From Chitinophagaceae bacterium (GTDB taxonomy: Bacteria; Bacteroidota; Bacteroidia; Chitinophagales; Chitinophagaceae): a DNA stretch of 64,000 bases. The stretch is from positions 62,001-126,000 of the forward strand of contig CANGIT010000006.1 of the NCBI GenBank assembly GCA_947454155.1. The letters run 5' to 3'. The translations under genes and the position numbers were made by a program. This document shows, one piece after another, positions 17,325 to 25,697 of the stretch (its first letter is position 1; each line of letters opens with the position of its first letter). The notes below the pieces were generated by a model. It was not told the DNA's origin and searched no databases. It saw only the letters and a program-made list of their open reading frames with translations.

Positions 17325-18959
17325 CTATTTATCCAACATGAAAGGATACCCATAATTCGTTGGCGGATGATAGGTTTCTTTTATGGTTCTGGCGCTCAAC
17401 CAGCGATATATGTTAAGCATGGAGCCTGCTTTGTCGTTTGTACCGCTGGCTCTGGCACCGCCAAATGGTTGCTGACCTACAACTGCTCCGGTTGGTTTGT
17501 CGTTGATATAAAAATTACCTGCACTGTTTCTGAGTTTACTTGTGGCCAGTTCGATGGCATATCTGTCTTGGGCTATTACAGCACCGGTGAGTGCATAAGC
17601 TGAAGTACCATCAATCAATTTTAAGGTTTCTTCAAACTTATTTTCATCATACACATACACTGTAAGTACGGGGCCAAATATCTCTTCGCACATGGTGGTA
17701 TATTTAGGATCTTTCGCTTCTATGATAGTGGGTTCGATAAAATAACCTTCAGTGCTATCGCATTTTCCGCCTACCCATATTTTGGCATTGCTGTCTTTTT
17801 TACGAGCAGCCTTGATATAGCCTTCAATTTTCTCAAAGCTTTTTTGATCGATCACAGCAGTAATAAAGTTGCTAAAATCCTCTACTGAGCCCATTTTCAT
17901 TGATTTCACCGCATCAACCAACTTTTTCTTTACCTCTGCAGCCATATTGGATGGAATATAAGCTCTTGATGCCGCCGAGCATTTTTGTCCCTGAAACTCA
18001 AATGCTCCTCTGGCTAAAGCCGTAACCACCACATCGGGATGGGCTGATTTATGGGCCACCACAAAATCCTTACCGCCGGTTTCACCCACAATCCTGGGAT
18101 ATGATTTGTACTTGCCGATGTTTTGACCAATTGTGCTCCAGATGTGATTGAACACGCCGGTACTTCCGGTAAAATGAACTCCTGACAGCTCGGGGTGATT
18201 AAACACTACGTCGCCCAAAACACTTCCATTGGCATACACCAGATTGATAACACCATCGGGCAGTCCTGCTTCTTTCAATATTTTCATGATGAGCTGTGCA
18301 CTGTACACTTGTGTATCCGCACATTTCCATACCACGGTATTCCCGCACATGGCCGCACTTGTAGGCAAGTTGCCGGCGATGGCAGTAAAATTGAATGGAG
18401 TAACCGCCAAAACAAAACCTTCCAGTGGGCGATATTCTACCCTGTTGTTGATGCCGGGTGCGTTAATGGGTTGCTGACGATAAATATCACTCAGGTAATG
18501 TACATTGAAGCGTAAAAAATCAATCAATTCGCAAGCCGAGTCTAGTTCTGCCTGGATGACCGTTTTACTTTGCGCCAGCATGGTGGCAGCATTGATATGA
18601 TAACGGTATTTCCCTGCGAGTAAATCTGCCGCTTTTAAAAATATATTGGCTCTGTTTTCCCAGCTGAGACCAGCCCATTTATCTTTGGCTTTCAATGCCG
18701 CATTGATGGCTTTTGAAACATGTTTCGCCTCACCACGGTGAAAATGTCCGAGCAGATGTTTCGTTTCGTGTGGGGGACGCATCTCTATTTTCTGATCTGT
18801 ACGCACCTCTTCTCCTCCGATATACATGGGCACATCCAATTTTTCTTTTTTCATTTCCTGAAGGGCCTTTTTCAAGGCTGCTCTCTCCGCACTTTCAGGT
18901 GCATAACTGAATACAGGTTCATTTTGTGGCAATGGGTAGTAAAAATCTCCGTAGTTCAT
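17325..18959 (-). CDS. pruA: L-glutamate gamma-semialdehyde (1-pyrroline-5-carboxylate) dehydrogenase
   Basis: 544 residues, the length of the single-domain bacterial and mitochondrial-type enzyme. It oxidises glutamate semialdehyde to glutamate with NAD in proline breakdown. The catalytic glutamate lies in VGETGGKDF (Glu293) and the catalytic cysteine in FQGQKCSAAS (Cys327). ALDH substrate and NAD segments (TPFNFTAIAGNLP, HFTGSTGVF) are intact. No proline dehydrogenase is adjacent. One copy of the 30-bp repeat lies 7 bases upstream of the start codon. Confidence 0.95.
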   Translation of the reverse strand: MNYGDFYYPLPQNEPVFSYAPESAERAALKKALQEMKKEKLDVPMYIGGEEVRTDQKIEMRPPHETKHLLGHFHRGEAKHVSKAINAALKAKDKWAGLSWENRANIFLKAADLLAGKYRYHINAATMLAQSKTVIQAELDSACELIDFLRFNVHYLSDIYRQQPINAPGINNRVEYRPLEGFVLAVTPFNFTAIAGNLPTSAAMCGNTVVWKCADTQVYSAQLIMKILKEAGLPDGVINLVYANGSVLGDVVFNHPELSGVHFTGSTGVFNHIWSTIGQNIGKYKSYPRIVGETGGKDFVVAHKSAHPDVVVTALARGAFEFQGQKCSAASRAYIPSNMAAEVKKKLVDAVKSMKMGSVEDFSNFITAVIDQKSFEKIEGYIKAARKKDSNAKIWVGGKCDSTEGYFIEPTIIEAKDPKYTTMCEEIFGPVLTVYVYDENKFEETLKLIDGTSAYALTGAVIAQDRYAIELATSKLRNSAGNFYINDKPTGAVVGQQPFGGARASGTNDKAGSMLNIYRWLSARTIKETYHPPTNYGYPFMLDK

Positions 18960-18966
18960 GGTTATT

Positions 18967-18996
18967 GATTTGATGATTTGGTAATTTGATGATTTG
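18967..18996 (+). repeat. left arm of 30-bp inverted repeat
   Basis: Built of GATTTGATGATTTG words. It matches the reverse complement of 19586-19615 at 29 of 30 bases and continues rightward as degenerate GATTTG repeats to about 19025. It lies just upstream of pruA. Confidence 0.85.
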
Positions 18997-19053
18997 GTGG
19001 TTTGATGATTTTGTGATTTAGTGGTTGAAACTAATGAGAAATTTTGCTTTTAT

Positions 19054-19413
19054 TCAACTAATGATATTTCTTTTCGTAGAACCAATTATTTTAGAAAGTA
19101 TTTTGATGATAGAAACACAACTTTCAATCAACTTTAAACAGTCACCATAATTCAATTCATTACACAATTGCAGCCAATAATGAGTTTCATCTGCTTCTTT
19201 TGCTGCAATTTTCATCTTGTGGATGAAATCCATCCTGCTTTCTGCGTTTTGGGCTTCTCTCACACAGGCACCAATAGAAGTTGAAGACCTGAGCAGTTGA
19301 TTGCTTATGCTAAATTTCTTTTCGTCATTCAAATACTCACAGTACCTGATGGAATCTATCGAAAAAGAAAAAGAAAGTTGTACTATCAAATTCTCTCCTT
19401 TGTTGGTTTGCAT
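19054..19413 (-). CDS. four-helix bundle protein (23S rRNA intervening sequence-type)
   Basis: 119 residues, all-helical, with the family's signature RSSTSIGACVREAQNAES and a later HYWLQLC block. These proteins were first found within 23S rRNA intervening sequences. Relatives include the accessory protein of diversity-generating retroelements, which binds nucleic acid. No reverse transcriptase or rRNA is in this window. The gene is alone between 30-bp inverted repeats at 18967-18996 and 19586-19615, as if it were a small cassette. Function here is unknown. Confidence 0.85.
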   Translation of the reverse strand: MQTNKGENLIVQLSFSFSIDSIRYCEYLNDEKKFSISNQLLRSSTSIGACVREAQNAESRMDFIHKMKIAAKEADETHYWLQLCNELNYGDCLKLIESCVSIIKILSKIIGSTKRNIIS

Positions 19414-19585
19414 TGCTTAGATATTAAGCAACAAATTTGACCCTTACTTTTTCAAATTCTATCCAAAATGAATTAAGAAAATTCATTGAAAAAAATTAAT
19501 GCTTTGAACATAAGGCGAATCACATTCACTTTCGAAACTAATAAATAGCTCACCAAATCAACAAATCTCTATCTCACCAAATTTT

Positions 19586-19616
19586 CAAATCATCAAATTA
19601 TCAAATCATCAAATCA
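19586..19616 (-). repeat. right arm of 30-bp inverted repeat, overlapping the prfB stop codon
   Basis: On the minus strand it begins with the TGA stop of prfB and then runs as TTTGATGATTTG words. It is 29/30 identical to the inverted copy upstream of pruA. A 27/31 match sits at 32946-32976, again beginning with a stop codon. Confidence 0.85.
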
Positions 19617-20700
19617 GCCCTCCTTCTCGCTCATCAAATATGCTTTGATAAACCCATCAATTTCGCCATCCATTACGGGCCCGACGTTATTCACCTCAAA
19701 ATCGGTGCGATGGTCTTTGATCATTTTATAGGGATGGAACACATAGGACCTGATTTGTGAGCCCCATTCAATTTTTTTCTTGGAAGCATTTTTGGAATCG
19801 ATCGCCTCTTGTCGTTTGCGCATTTCCTCTTCATACAAACGGCTTTTAAGCATGGCCATGGCCTTTTCGCGATTTTCGCCTTGGGTTCGCGCCTGTTGAC
19901 ATTCGACGATGATGCCACTGGGTTTGTGGGTCAAGCGAACAGCCGTTTCCACTTTATTCACGTTTTGTCCTCCTGCGCCACCGCTTCTGAAGAATGCCCA
20001 TTCGATATCGGCCGGACTCACTTCAATTTCGATGGAATCGTCGATCAATGGATACACATAAACACTGGCGAAAGAAGTATGCCTGCGTGCATTACTATCG
20101 AACGGCGATATTCGCACCAAACGATGCACACCACTTTCCGCCTTTAAAAATCCATAGGAAAAAGGTCCGTCAAACTGGAAAGTACAGGTTTTGATACCGG
20201 CACCATCGCCCCATTGCCAATCGAGATCGGTAACGGTCCAACCTTGTTTTTCGCCATACATCCGATACATACGGGCGAGAATTTCGGCCCAGTCCTGACT
20301 TTCGGTACCGCCGGCGCCACTGTTGATTTGCATGATGGCGGGGAGCGCATCGGTAGGATCATTGAGAGTGCTTTTGAATTCCGCATCTTCAATTTCGGCA
20401 TTGGCTTTATCGTATGCCTGCTTTACTTCTTCTTCCGTGGCTTCACCTTCTTTCCAAAACTCGAAAAGTACAGCAAAGTCCTCCACAGCAGAAGACACGG
20501 CATGGTACATGCCCGACCAGTATTCGTTGTTTTTGATTTCTTTCAGAATGCCGGTGGCCCGCACATTATCATCCCAGAAACCGGGAGAAAGGGTCAGTTG
20601 TTTGTCGTTCGCTATTTTTTGTTCTCTGTTAGCGACGTCAAAGAAACCTCCTCAAGACCAACACACGGTCTCTCATAATCTTTAATTGCTCTATTGTCAT
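19614..20700 (-). CDS. prfB: peptide chain release factor 2, with programmed +1 frameshift
   Basis: Release factor 2 ends translation at UGA and UAA. The gene starts at the ATG at 20700, encodes 20 residues ([13 protein letters not shown], then LVLRRFL) and meets an in-frame TGA at 20638-20640. A +1 shift at CTT-TGA-C skips one base (20640) and continues as DVANREQKI to 19614, giving 361 residues, the normal length. The SPF stop-recognition tripeptide is near residue 198 and GGQ near 243. A separate start at GTG 20564 is possible only on paper, because conserved sequence extends upstream. A perfect -7-like box lies 4 bases before the ATG. Confidence 0.96.
20637..20652 (-). promoter_or_regulatory. 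prfB autoregulatory +1 frameshift signal
   Basis: On the minus strand it reads AGGAGG TTT CTT TGA C. A Shine-Dalgarno-like hexamer sits 3 bases before the CTT slip codon and the poor-context stop TGA-C, which is the same layout as the classical prfB site. Low RF2 slows termination and favours the shift, so the protein controls its own synthesis. Confidence 0.93.
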
Positions 20701-20704
20701 GCCG

Positions 20705-20712
20705 CAAAGGTA
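20705..20712 (-). promoter_or_regulatory. -7 box of prfB
   Basis: TACCTTTG on the minus strand fits TAnnTTTG fully and ends 4 bases before the ATG, which suggests a leaderless or nearly leaderless mRNA. An 8-bp inverted repeat (20714-20721 with 20744-20751) lies directly upstream. Confidence 0.5.
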
Positions 20713-20793
20713 AGGGATTGAATCGATTGCACTTTTGAGAAAATCAATCCCACATAAAAGTTATTCGATAGCGATCAAGAAAGCGACGACCCT

Positions 20794-21678
20794 TCAGCTG
20801 ATACTGGAGCGTACCTGCATTTCAGCAGGGCGGGATTTTTTATCGGTCTTTTCTGGAGTTATTTCCGGCAGCAATAACAAGGGGATGTGAGCGTGGAAAA
20901 TCAGTTTCCGGGTCTCGCTTCTTACAAATATTCTTTCAAAAAGTGTATGGTGTTGTGGCATCAGACACAGCATATCCACTTTGTTTTCTCTTATAAATTC
21001 ATCTAATCCAACCATAACATCATCTGCACGGGGAAATTGATAAGCTGTTTCCAAGGGTTTTAAACTGTTCATCAAATGACTAGAACGTATTGACAATTCA
21101 TTTACTACAGGCGCATTATAGTTGAGCACTCTTACAATATCTACTCTCGACTGAAAACACAATCCAATTTCGCGGAGGGCATCCAACGACCTCAAGTTGG
21201 TGTCAAAATCGACATCCACCCCCAAGGCCATCTTCTGCAATTTTTGCAAACGGGCTTCTTCCGGCACAATCAGCAAAGGCAAATCCGATTTTCGGGCCAA
21301 CCCCGATGTGGTGCTGCCAAACCATTTTTTAAAATTTCTGCCCTCTCCTTTCATACCTGCCACCAGTAAACAATCTGTATACATACGTGCGTTTTTCAAT
21401 ATCGTTTCCGTGGCAGAACCTTCCTCTGCCAAAACATGGATATGTTGTAAACACTTGTCCTTCACCGCATTCTTTTCATCCATTAAATATGCTAATGCCG
21501 CCTGCTTCACGTCATCCGGATTGACGATAATATAAGACTCCGGAATCGAAAGCGGAACTACATATGCGTTGAACAACACTACATCGGCATGTAAAACATT
21601 GGCCATTTCAATGCCAAACAAAGTTGCGTTGCGCGATGCCGGAGAGAAATCAGTTGCTATGAAAATCGTCTTCATCAT
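20794..21678 (-). CDS. universal stress protein family, tandem UspA-like domains
   Basis: 294 residues in two UspA-like halves. The first (MKTIFIATDFSPASRNA to PLLIVPEE, ~1-142) has an ATP-type loop (GMKGEGRNFKKWFGSTTSGLA). The second (~145-275) starts at MALGVDVDFDTN and is more divergent. Tandem Usp proteins are cytoplasmic and respond to starvation or other stress; the exact activity is not predictable. Start at the first or second Met is equivalent. It lies upstream of prfB on the same strand with a 93-base gap. Confidence 0.88.
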   Translation of the reverse strand: MMKTIFIATDFSPASRNATLFGIEMANVLHADVVLFNAYVVPLSIPESYIIVNPDDVKQAALAYLMDEKNAVKDKCLQHIHVLAEEGSATETILKNARMYTDCLLVAGMKGEGRNFKKWFGSTTSGLARKSDLPLLIVPEEARLQKLQKMALGVDVDFDTNLRSLDALREIGLCFQSRVDIVRVLNYNAPVVNELSIRSSHLMNSLKPLETAYQFPRADDVMVGLDEFIRENKVDMLCLMPQHHTLFERIFVRSETRKLIFHAHIPLLLLPEITPEKTDKKSRPAEMQVRSSIS

Positions 21679-21811
21679 TTTTGCTCTAAAGTAGTCCTGC
21701 AGCTATTGTCGCAAAATGACAATGGCCATCTTTTCCATTGACAATTATCATTCAAAAATGCCACCTTCATCATACAGCGCAGATGGAACGAAAATTATTT
21801 TTAGCTAAAAA

Positions 21812-22261
21812 ATGACAGGCATCTTAACCAAAGACCAGATCGACAATATTCTTAAAAGCCAATCCATAGGTAGATTGGCCTGTGCTGATGGCAAACATCC
21901 TTATGTGGTGCCCATCACTTACTACTACGATGGCGACGCCATCATTTGTCAATCGCAGGAAGGAAAGAAGATAAAAATCCTGCGCAAAAACCCTCATGTT
22001 TGCTTTCAGGTGGATTTGGTCACCAGCATGAACAACTGGCAAAGCATACAGGCCTTTGGCACTTATGAAGAATTGGATGAGGAGAAAGCTGAGAAAGCCA
22101 GAGAAAAACTGTTTGGCAATGTTTTTACGTTAATGACAGAAGCCCGGTCGCATCATTTTGAGCATGACCTGGCTGATAAGATAGACGACAGCAACCGCAT
22201 CAAACATGTGATGTTTAAAATAAAAATCAGAGAGGTGGCCGGCAGATTCGAAAAACAATGA
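21812..22261 (+). CDS. pyridoxamine 5'-phosphate oxidase-like flavin-binding protein
   Basis: 149 residues of the PNPOx-like split-barrel fold: IGRLACADGKHPYVVPITYYYDGDAIICQS is the typical start, and VCFQVDLVTSMNNWQSIQAFGTYEELDE follows. Members bind FMN or related cofactors and include nitroimidazole-resistance-type proteins. The substrate is unknown. It is divergent from the stress protein gene and followed by a small secreted-protein gene. Confidence 0.88.
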   Translation: MTGILTKDQIDNILKSQSIGRLACADGKHPYVVPITYYYDGDAIICQSQEGKKIKILRKNPHVCFQVDLVTSMNNWQSIQAFGTYEELDEEKAEKAREKLFGNVFTLMTEARSHHFEHDLADKIDDSNRIKHVMFKIKIREVAGRFEKQ

Positions 22262-22289
22262 AATTTACATATCGCTATTCCCATACAAC

Positions 22290-22742
22290 ATGCACTTTAA
22301 TTATAACGCGGCCTTACAACAGCTAAAGAATGTCCCCCCCTATCGATTACCTTTTTTTCTATTGGTGCTGATGACCGTTTGCATTTCTTTAAAAACAATC
22401 GCACAAGACAATGACTCATTTGCGGTAACCGTCAATTTCCACAGTATCTGCTGCGGGGTTCCATCCGATCAACTTTTGAACAAGAAAATTTCCGCTTTCA
22501 AAATAAAATACCGCATACGAAGAATTGAGGCGGTAAGGATTGGCCCCCTCGGCAGAGAGGGAGAATACAGCATCGGATTTCCGCTAAAAGAAATGAACAC
22601 CGTCATAAAACGCTTGTTCATCCGGCTTTTGGGCAATACGGTTAAACAAATGAATGACCGTGGCATTGCCAGCATAGCTATAAACGTATCGCGGTCTGTT
22701 TTTGAAAACACAGGCGCAAATTCAACACCTGTTTTTTACTGA
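22290..22742 (+). CDS. hypothetical secreted or anchored protein, 150 residues
   Basis: Not recognised. A hydrophobic N-terminal segment (~18-38, PFFLLVLMTVCISLKTIA then AQ) looks like a signal peptide with cleavage after AQ. The rest is a compact alpha/beta region with a paired cysteine (HSICCGVPS) near residue 52. It lies 28 bases after the PNPOx-like gene on the same strand and converges with the ATP-grasp gene. Confidence 0.6.
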   Translation: MHFNYNAALQQLKNVPPYRLPFFLLVLMTVCISLKTIAQDNDSFAVTVNFHSICCGVPSDQLLNKKISAFKIKYRIRRIEAVRIGPLGREGEYSIGFPLKEMNTVIKRLFIRLLGNTVKQMNDRGIASIAINVSRSVFENTGANSTPVFY

Positions 22743-22750
22743 CGAGCCCT

Positions 22751-23833
22751 TTAATGGTGAGAGGTCTGCAATTGTTCGGCAGGCGCTTTTTGTTTGTAGG
22801 CTTTTTCTTGCTTCCAGCCTTTGATATAATCGGCCGGTTTGATGAAAGCTATCCCTTTGCGTTTGTTTTCCATGGCGATATCGAACATCATTTTGAAATG
22901 CTGCCAGATTACGCATTGCCCTTTCAAAAAAGAAAATGAAGGATCGTATATATGGATGGGTTCTGCTCCACAACCATTCAGCTCTACAATTGAAATATTT
23001 TTTCCTGTTGTGAGATCCTCCAGCGAAGTGGTAAGGATGTCGAATCTTCCGAAATAAAAGCCATCTATCTTTTTGCTCAGCCGATCGATGGTGTTTTCCA
23101 AATCGTCGTTTATCCATTGATGGCCGTCATTGAATAATGTGCCTCTTGCATGATTGCCATAAGGCACAAGGGTTATCTTTTCGCCTGCTGCAAGCACCTG
23201 ATCCAACCGTGTTATATTTTCCTTTCTGATGGTTTCCAATTGCAAGAAGGCTCTGTCATTTTTCCTGATCAGGGTCTCAATGGTGTCATGGCCATTACCC
23301 GTCACCGAAAGCAATGTCTTGCCAGTGATGGATGTAATCACTCCTTTTTCCCAGGAAGGGTATCGACAATAAAAAATGCTCAGCTCCATCGGATAAGGCA
23401 CCCAGGCTTGTACCAGGAATTCCACCTTGCAAACCGATTGATAGGCCAACAGCTCTTCCATGTTGTTCATCTTTTTAACGCCCCAGCCTTTCCCCCCAAT
23501 ATCAGGCTTCGCAATCAAAGGAAATTGAATATCATACTTTGATAACAATTGATGAATCTCTGCTACATCAGTTGTCGGGAAAATCAAAAAGGTGGCTGGG
23601 CAGCAGTCTGCTGGAATGATCTCGTAAATCTTTGACTTTCTTTCGAAACACATGCCGCCGAAATCAATGGCCGGATTACTAGCCGAAAAAAACAACAATG
23701 ACCTGGCCCTAATAGACAGATAGACATAATAAAAAGCCAATGGCGCATATATCAGCCACATGGGCCAGTATTCCCAGCTGCCAACACGTATCCGGAATCT
23801 GCGGAGGTGATCTTTGAGTGATGTCATGGCCAT
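22751..23833 (-). CDS. ATP-grasp fold protein of unknown substrate
   Basis: 360 residues. A hydrophobic stretch at ~24-45 could be a membrane anchor. An ATP-grasp-like core follows: FPLIAKPDIGGKGWGVKKM is the ATP-binding lysine/glycine region and FYFGRFDILTT, SIVELNGCGAEP the metal/phosphate end. ATP-grasp enzymes form an amide or ester from an acid and an acyl phosphate, for example D-Ala-D-Ala or peptide ligases. No substrate-specific motif is clear. It overlaps the NRDE gene by 10 bases and is last in the DoxX-DinB-NRDE operon. Confidence 0.7.
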   Translation of the reverse strand: MAMTSLKDHLRRFRIRVGSWEYWPMWLIYAPLAFYYVYLSIRARSLLFFSASNPAIDFGGMCFERKSKIYEIIPADCCPATFLIFPTTDVAEIHQLLSKYDIQFPLIAKPDIGGKGWGVKKMNNMEELLAYQSVCKVEFLVQAWVPYPMELSIFYCRYPSWEKGVITSITGKTLLSVTGNGHDTIETLIRKNDRAFLQLETIRKENITRLDQVLAAGEKITLVPYGNHARGTLFNDGHQWINDDLENTIDRLSKKIDGFYFGRFDILTTSLEDLTTGKNISIVELNGCGAEPIHIYDPSFSFLKGQCVIWQHFKMMFDIAMENKRKGIAFIKPADYIKGWKQEKAYKQKAPAEQLQTSHH

Positions 23834-24546
23834 GTTATGGGGGCACTGATTTTCAGCAGGTGATTTGTAATTTCGTCTGTTGCCAAATCGTGATAGCGGT
23901 AAGAAATTTCATTTTCTTTAGCTTCAATAAAAGACATGCTCAAAGTTTTTACCACTTCATTTCTGTTGATGATAAAACCCGAGTGTGTATCACCCGAAGC
24001 ACAGAAAAACTCCAACAGCTTTTGCGAGTCATAACTTTCAGCATATTTCATCCAGTCATCAAACCATTGCTTTCTGATCAGACTCGCCTTCTCATCATAC
24101 AAAGTGGAAGAAGACCAGATGTGTCCGGTGCTTTTATCTTTTTCAATAACATAAGATGCTGTTCCGTCCCAGGTAAGATGAAACAGTTGTTTGTTGTGCC
24201 ATACTACTAGTGTATGTGGTTCAATGTCGGACAAATCCAAATGTGCCCAAGCACTTACCGGCTCAATGGCCGACAAGAGTTCGGTTACGATAAGTCCTCT
24301 GCTTTTTGCGTAAGACGAGCGTCTTTTGTGGCAGACGAATCCGCCATTGAGTAAAATGATGATCGTGCCTTTATGATTGGCACCCACCCATGTACCACCA
24401 GCCGATTGATCCTGAGGATACAAAGAGAGCATGTTATTGCCATTGAAAAGCTGTGGATGCAGTGCCCTCTGCCGCTCTGGACTTTCATCCCTCAATGAAA
24501 CCAAAATGATCTTATCAGGCACGGGGATGAACAATACGGTACACAT
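23824..24546 (-). CDS. NRDE/TANGO2 family protein
   Basis: 240 residues starting MCTVLFIPVPDKIILVSLRDES, which has the Cys2 and NRDE-like (here LRDE) start of the Ntn-hydrolase-related NRDE family. GGTWVGANHKG is the second conserved block. The eukaryotic homologue TANGO2 is linked to Golgi and heme handling; the bacterial role is unknown. It is the third gene of a four-gene minus-strand unit. Confidence 0.8.
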   Translation of the reverse strand: MCTVLFIPVPDKIILVSLRDESPERQRALHPQLFNGNNMLSLYPQDQSAGGTWVGANHKGTIIILLNGGFVCHKRRSSYAKSRGLIVTELLSAIEPVSAWAHLDLSDIEPHTLVVWHNKQLFHLTWDGTASYVIEKDKSTGHIWSSSTLYDEKASLIRKQWFDDWMKYAESYDSQKLLEFFCASGDTHSGFIINRNEVVKTLSMSFIEAKENEISYRYHDLATDEITNHLLKISAPITWP

Positions 24547-24561
24547 AAATAATGAGAACGC

Positions 24562-25065
24562 CTATGACTGAGGCGAGAATGAAGCTTTGTATTGTAATGT
24601 AGAATAAGCATAACCGAAACGGTCATCAAATATCTGTAACTCCATTTCTATTAGCGCCACTTTGATCAGTGCCAGATGATGTGTGGCATGCTCTGCATTG
24701 TAAACGATCTCACGAAAAAAAGTGGTTTGAACCATTGATTGTTCTGCATCGTTTTGAAGGGTGGTGATCAAATTGAGCGACACATCTTCACCCTTCAACA
24801 TTGGCGTGAGCAGCGCTATAGAAGCCAGCGCTTTACTTCTGTCGTTCTCTAAAGAAAGATCACGGGTTCTGTTGACATAATCAACCACCCCTTCGCTTTT
24901 GCCTTTCAATGCACAATTCAGCAATTCGATGATGTGGCGGGTGTGTTGACCAATGGTAGATCCGCCCAAATGTACAATTGGACGAACATATTGCTCATCT
25001 TCTATTTTGGAAAGCACTTCGCTGAGTTGCATCAGCTGTTCTTTTAATTCTGAGAATATCAACAT
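24562..25065 (-). CDS. DinB-like metal-binding four-helix protein
   Basis: 167 residues of the DinB/YfiT-like fold. The metal-binding histidines appear in GQHTRHIIELLN and NAEHATHHLALIK. Members are thiol-dependent transferases or hydrolases or are uncharacterised. It starts 4 bases after the DoxX stop, so the two are coupled. Confidence 0.82.
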   Translation of the reverse strand: MLIFSELKEQLMQLSEVLSKIEDEQYVRPIVHLGGSTIGQHTRHIIELLNCALKGKSEGVVDYVNRTRDLSLENDRSKALASIALLTPMLKGEDVSLNLITTLQNDAEQSMVQTTFFREIVYNAEHATHHLALIKVALIEMELQIFDDRFGYAYSTLQYKASFSPQS

Positions 25066-25069
25066 GGCA

Positions 25070-25495
25070 TTAGCCTTTTTTAATGTACTTTTTATACAAA
25101 GCCATCCCTTGTTCTTTTTCGATTAACAGAACAATTAGGCAGGCAACGAAAACGACAACCGCCAATGTAAAAAGTCCTGCATCACCGTCAAAATTGATCC
25201 CCACTGTAGGAATGAAAAGATGGGTGGCCAGTGCACCGCTGATGACACCCAAACCCAGGAAAGCGCCTAAAAAAGCACGGGAAGGAATGAGCAGCAATAT
25301 ACCGGTGATCAGCTCCATCACCCCTGTGCCTATGCGCATGTAAGGATTAGCAGCGGACCATCCGATATAATCTCCGATAGCCGTGAACAATTTCACGGAT
25401 TGCGGATGAGCAGTGAATTTAAAATACAAGGTTTGAAGCAAAATAACGGCGGCAATCACCCGAAAAGTCCAGGAGGCGATGTTTTTCAGATTCAT
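25070..25495 (-). CDS. DoxX-like membrane protein
   Basis: 141 residues with four predicted membrane helices (about 8-26, 50-68, 73-92, 104-124) and the DoxX-type sequence (YMRIGTGVMELITGILLL, FLGLGVISGALATHLF). Members are small redox or unknown membrane proteins. It is the first gene of the unit with DinB, NRDE and ATP-grasp genes. Confidence 0.8.
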   Translation of the reverse strand: MNLKNIASWTFRVIAAVILLQTLYFKFTAHPQSVKLFTAIGDYIGWSAANPYMRIGTGVMELITGILLLIPSRAFLGAFLGLGVISGALATHLFIPTVGINFDGDAGLFTLAVVVFVACLIVLLIEKEQGMALYKKYIKKG

Positions 25496-25697
25496 GTTTG
25501 AAATTTTAAAATTATGCGGACGAAGGTAATTAAATTAGCAAAGAATGCCAATTGTCGGAAGGATTTTCCGCTCTACAACTGCGTTAATGAACTTCATTCA
25601 CTTGATTTTTTTGTAATTTGCGCAATACCATAAAACGGGCTTTTTTGTCCTGTTTTGTACACACATCTCATCACCGATCACCTGTAAACAATAAAAA

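Noticed and set aside
19614..20564. Separate prfB start at GTG 20564
   Set aside because: Conserved RF2 sequence continues upstream through the frameshift site to the ATG at 20700.
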